DNA from: JBOFMT01 sp051658525
GTDB taxonomy: Bacteria; Bacillota_I; Bacilli_A; Erysipelotrichales; Erysipelotrichaceae
Assembly (NCBI GenBank): GCA_051658525.1
Contig: JBOFMT010000119.1
Span: 21,424 to 85,423 of the forward strand
Direction: 5' to 3'
DNA length: 64,000 nt
Shown here: piece after piece, positions 62,580-64,000 of the stretch
Position numbering within the stretch: the first letter of the stretch is position 1
Layout: every line of letters begins with the position of its first letter
The notes under the pieces: model-generated
What the model saw: only the letters and a program-made list of their open reading frames with translations
Databases searched by the model: none
What the model was told of the DNA's origin: nothing
Translations under genes and position numbers: made by a program

Positions 62580-63779
62580 TGGATAAAAAACTTTACGATC
62601 TTCTTTGATATGTCCGGTTGCTATGGCCTTAACAATTTGCGATACCGTACTCAATTCTTTGATCTGGCCATCTGCTTGTAAAATCCAAATATTGTGATTA
62701 TCGTGACTCGCATAAGGTCGGTAAGGTCTTTGAATCATTTTATCCTGTTTTACATAATAAACAGGATCGTAACCAGCTTGTGTGGCTTCTTGCTTCTTTT
62801 GTTCGAACAATGCTTCATCGCTAATATCTTCGTAACGCAATAATTTACGATGAATCATACGATGACACAAATCACTCAAAATCGGATCTTCCCCTTGCTC
62901 TAACAAAGAGAAACCATACATGGCCGCGTGTTCATCCAAACGGAAATGTGCATGGATATCTACTTCTTGTTCTTTTAAAAATGGTAAAAACATCGGCAAA
63001 TAAGAAAAATCATCTTCCTTGTTGCGATAGCGTTCTTTCATCCGTTTAAAAATACCGTGTAATAGCATTTCATAATTCCTCGCAATCGGATGATAGTATA
63101 CTTGCCAATACATGTGATATCGAGCCATGATATAGTCTTCTACCGAGTGAATTCCACTCTCCTTTAAAACCAAACGATTGTCACGAACTCGCATCGTACG
63201 AATGATGCGTTCTAGATCAAAGTTTCCATAACTAGTACCAGTGAAATAAGCATCTCGCAACAAATAATCCATGCGATCGGCATCCAATTGCCCAGAAATA
63301 CATTGATTGAGTACCGTATTGGGGTGAGTGTAATCGATGATTCGAGCAACATCAAAGGCCAACAACTCACCGTGCTGATCTAAGACTGCTTTGATTTCAC
63401 TATCACCTAACAAGATACGCTTGGTATATTCTTCATGTTTTACTTTCGAGATTGCTTCAAATGCATGTGAGAAAGGACCATGTCCAATATCGTGTAATAA
63501 ACCAGCTAACAGCACACACATCTTTTCATATGAGCTTAATTCGTCTCTAAGGTTGCGTACTTCAGTCACCATTCTACGGACGATTTCATACACCCCTAAA
63601 CTATGAGCAAACCTTGAGTGTTCTGCAGTATGATAAACTTGAAAGATACCTCCCAATTGATGAATTCGACGAAGTCTTTGAAATTCTTTGGTTGCAATTA
63701 CATCCCAAATTACTTGCAAATCAATATGAATATAGCCATGAACGGGATCTCGCATGACTTTGGTTTCTTCTAAGTACAT
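62577..63779 (-). CDS. HD-domain phosphohydrolase (YwfO-like)
   Basis: A 400-residue protein with metal motifs HSRFAHSLGVYE and LLAGLLHDIGHGPFSHAFE, the full HD signature with the SAMHD1-like arrangement, and VLNQCISGQLDADRMDYLLRD later. Bacillus YwfO relatives are dNTP triphosphohydrolases (dGTPase-like), controlling nucleotide pools. The start MYLEETKVMRDPVHG is typical. Confidence 0.88.
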   Translation of the reverse strand: MYLEETKVMRDPVHGYIHIDLQVIWDVIATKEFQRLRRIHQLGGIFQVYHTAEHSRFAHSLGVYEIVRRMVTEVRNLRDELSSYEKMCVLLAGLLHDIGHGPFSHAFEAISKVKHEEYTKRILLGDSEIKAVLDQHGELLAFDVARIIDYTHPNTVLNQCISGQLDADRMDYLLRDAYFTGTSYGNFDLERIIRTMRVRDNRLVLKESGIHSVEDYIMARYHMYWQVYYHPIARNYEMLLHGIFKRMKERYRNKEDDFSYLPMFLPFLKEQEVDIHAHFRLDEHAAMYGFSLLEQGEDPILSDLCHRMIHRKLLRYEDISDEALFEQKKQEATQAGYDPVYYVKQDKMIQRPYRPYASHDNHNIWILQADGQIKELSTVSQIVKAIATGHIKEDRKVFYP

Positions 63780-63860
63780 CCAGTCAACCTCCTTTTACGA
63801 TGAAACCATCTGTCTCATCTTCTATCTACTCTAGCATACCATATTTTCCAACCAAACAAT

Positions 63861-63892
63861 AAAAAAAGATAGAAGCAAACAGCTTCTATCTA
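63861..63892 (-). terminator. Terminator after gltX
   Basis: A 10-bp stem AGATAGAAGC / GCTTCTATCT with a 5-base loop and T7 on the minus strand. Confidence 0.9.
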
Positions 63893-63897
63893 ATCTC

Positions 63898-64000
63898 TTA
63901 TTTTAGACGACTTGCAACAGTCGTTTTCCCTAGCAAGGCAATCGTTTTCGTTAAGTCAGGACCATGTACTTGTGCTGTAATGCTAACACGCAATCCCATG
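63898..64000 (-). CDS. gltX: Glutamate-tRNA ligase, C-terminal end (partial)
   Basis: The frame is open to the window edge. The visible 33 residues MGLRVSITAQVHGPDLTKTI then ALLGKTTVASRLK match the conserved end of glutamyl-tRNA synthetase (LRVAVTGQ, GPDL, LLGKE, RL), part of its anticodon-binding domain. Only the last domain end is seen, so the class (GluRS or GlnRS-type) is inferred from similarity. Confidence 0.8.
   Translation of the reverse strand, partial: MGLRVSITAQVHGPDLTKTIALLGKTTVASRLK

Noticed and set aside
1..64000. CRISPR arrays, tRNA/rRNA genes, insertion sequences, prophage
   Set aside because: No regular repeats, no tRNA-like cloverleaf with TTCGA arm, no transposase or integrase frames were seen by eye; a tool search could still find a small tRNA.

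Overview
This is chromosomal backbone DNA from a low-G+C Gram-positive bacterium (Bacillota). TGA is used as a normal stop, starts carry AGGAGG-type ribosome binding sites, and gene blocks follow the Bacillus/Clostridium order. The small, tightly packed operons, the B12-dependent ribonucleotide reductase, the lactate dehydrogenase and a Na+-type ATP synthase c subunit suggest an anaerobic fermenter, perhaps of the Erysipelotrichia. That placement is inference. I saw no rRNA, tRNA, CRISPR array, insertion sequence or prophage, and no gene-free stretch above 300 bases.

Layout. Bases 1-10002 are accessory and mostly on the plus strand: the end of a PTS EIIC-EAL fusion, a methyltransferase, a Nudix-cyclase fusion, a pseudouridine-kinase-like enzyme, a persulfide dioxygenase-rhodanese, and small stress or unknown proteins. 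Bases 10014-21001 run on the minus strand as ispD, rpsF-ssb-rpsR, DUF2232-gdpP-rplI-dnaB, then an M23/G5 cell-wall peptidase, walJ, htrA, rlmH and a YabN-like methylase. The walRKHI genes that usually precede walJ are missing. Next come nrdJ, ldh and a small Cys-cluster protein. Bases 25140-33873 hold two small unknown genes, then lysS, dusB, hslO, ftsH, hpt, tilS and an orphan MazF-like gene. Bases 33945-36258 carry a TagO/WecA-type transferase, mreB/mbl and DUF1146, followed by an MFS exporter. Bases 37518-51631 are the conserved murA-rpmE-tdk-prfA-prmC-tsaC/rpiB-glyA-upp-atp block. Bases 51785-58904 hold an M32 carboxypeptidase, a DUF1846 protein, and a P-type ATPase operon with two RCK (TrkA-like) proteins. 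The window ends with fba, rpoE, argS, ywiB, a YwfO-like HD hydrolase and the 3' end of gltX.

Most notable points. (1) TsaC and RpiB form one reading frame, yet a perfect internal Shine-Dalgarno and ATG sit exactly at the domain boundary. (2) The P-type ATPase keeps the cation-binding residues of animal Na+/K+-ATPase and is co-transcribed with two RCK proteins. (3) The ATP synthase c subunit has the Na+-binding signature. Points 2 and 3 together suggest sodium-based energetics. (4) Nudix-cyclase and PTS-EAL fusions lie at the left end. (5) RlmH lacks its conserved C-terminal tail.
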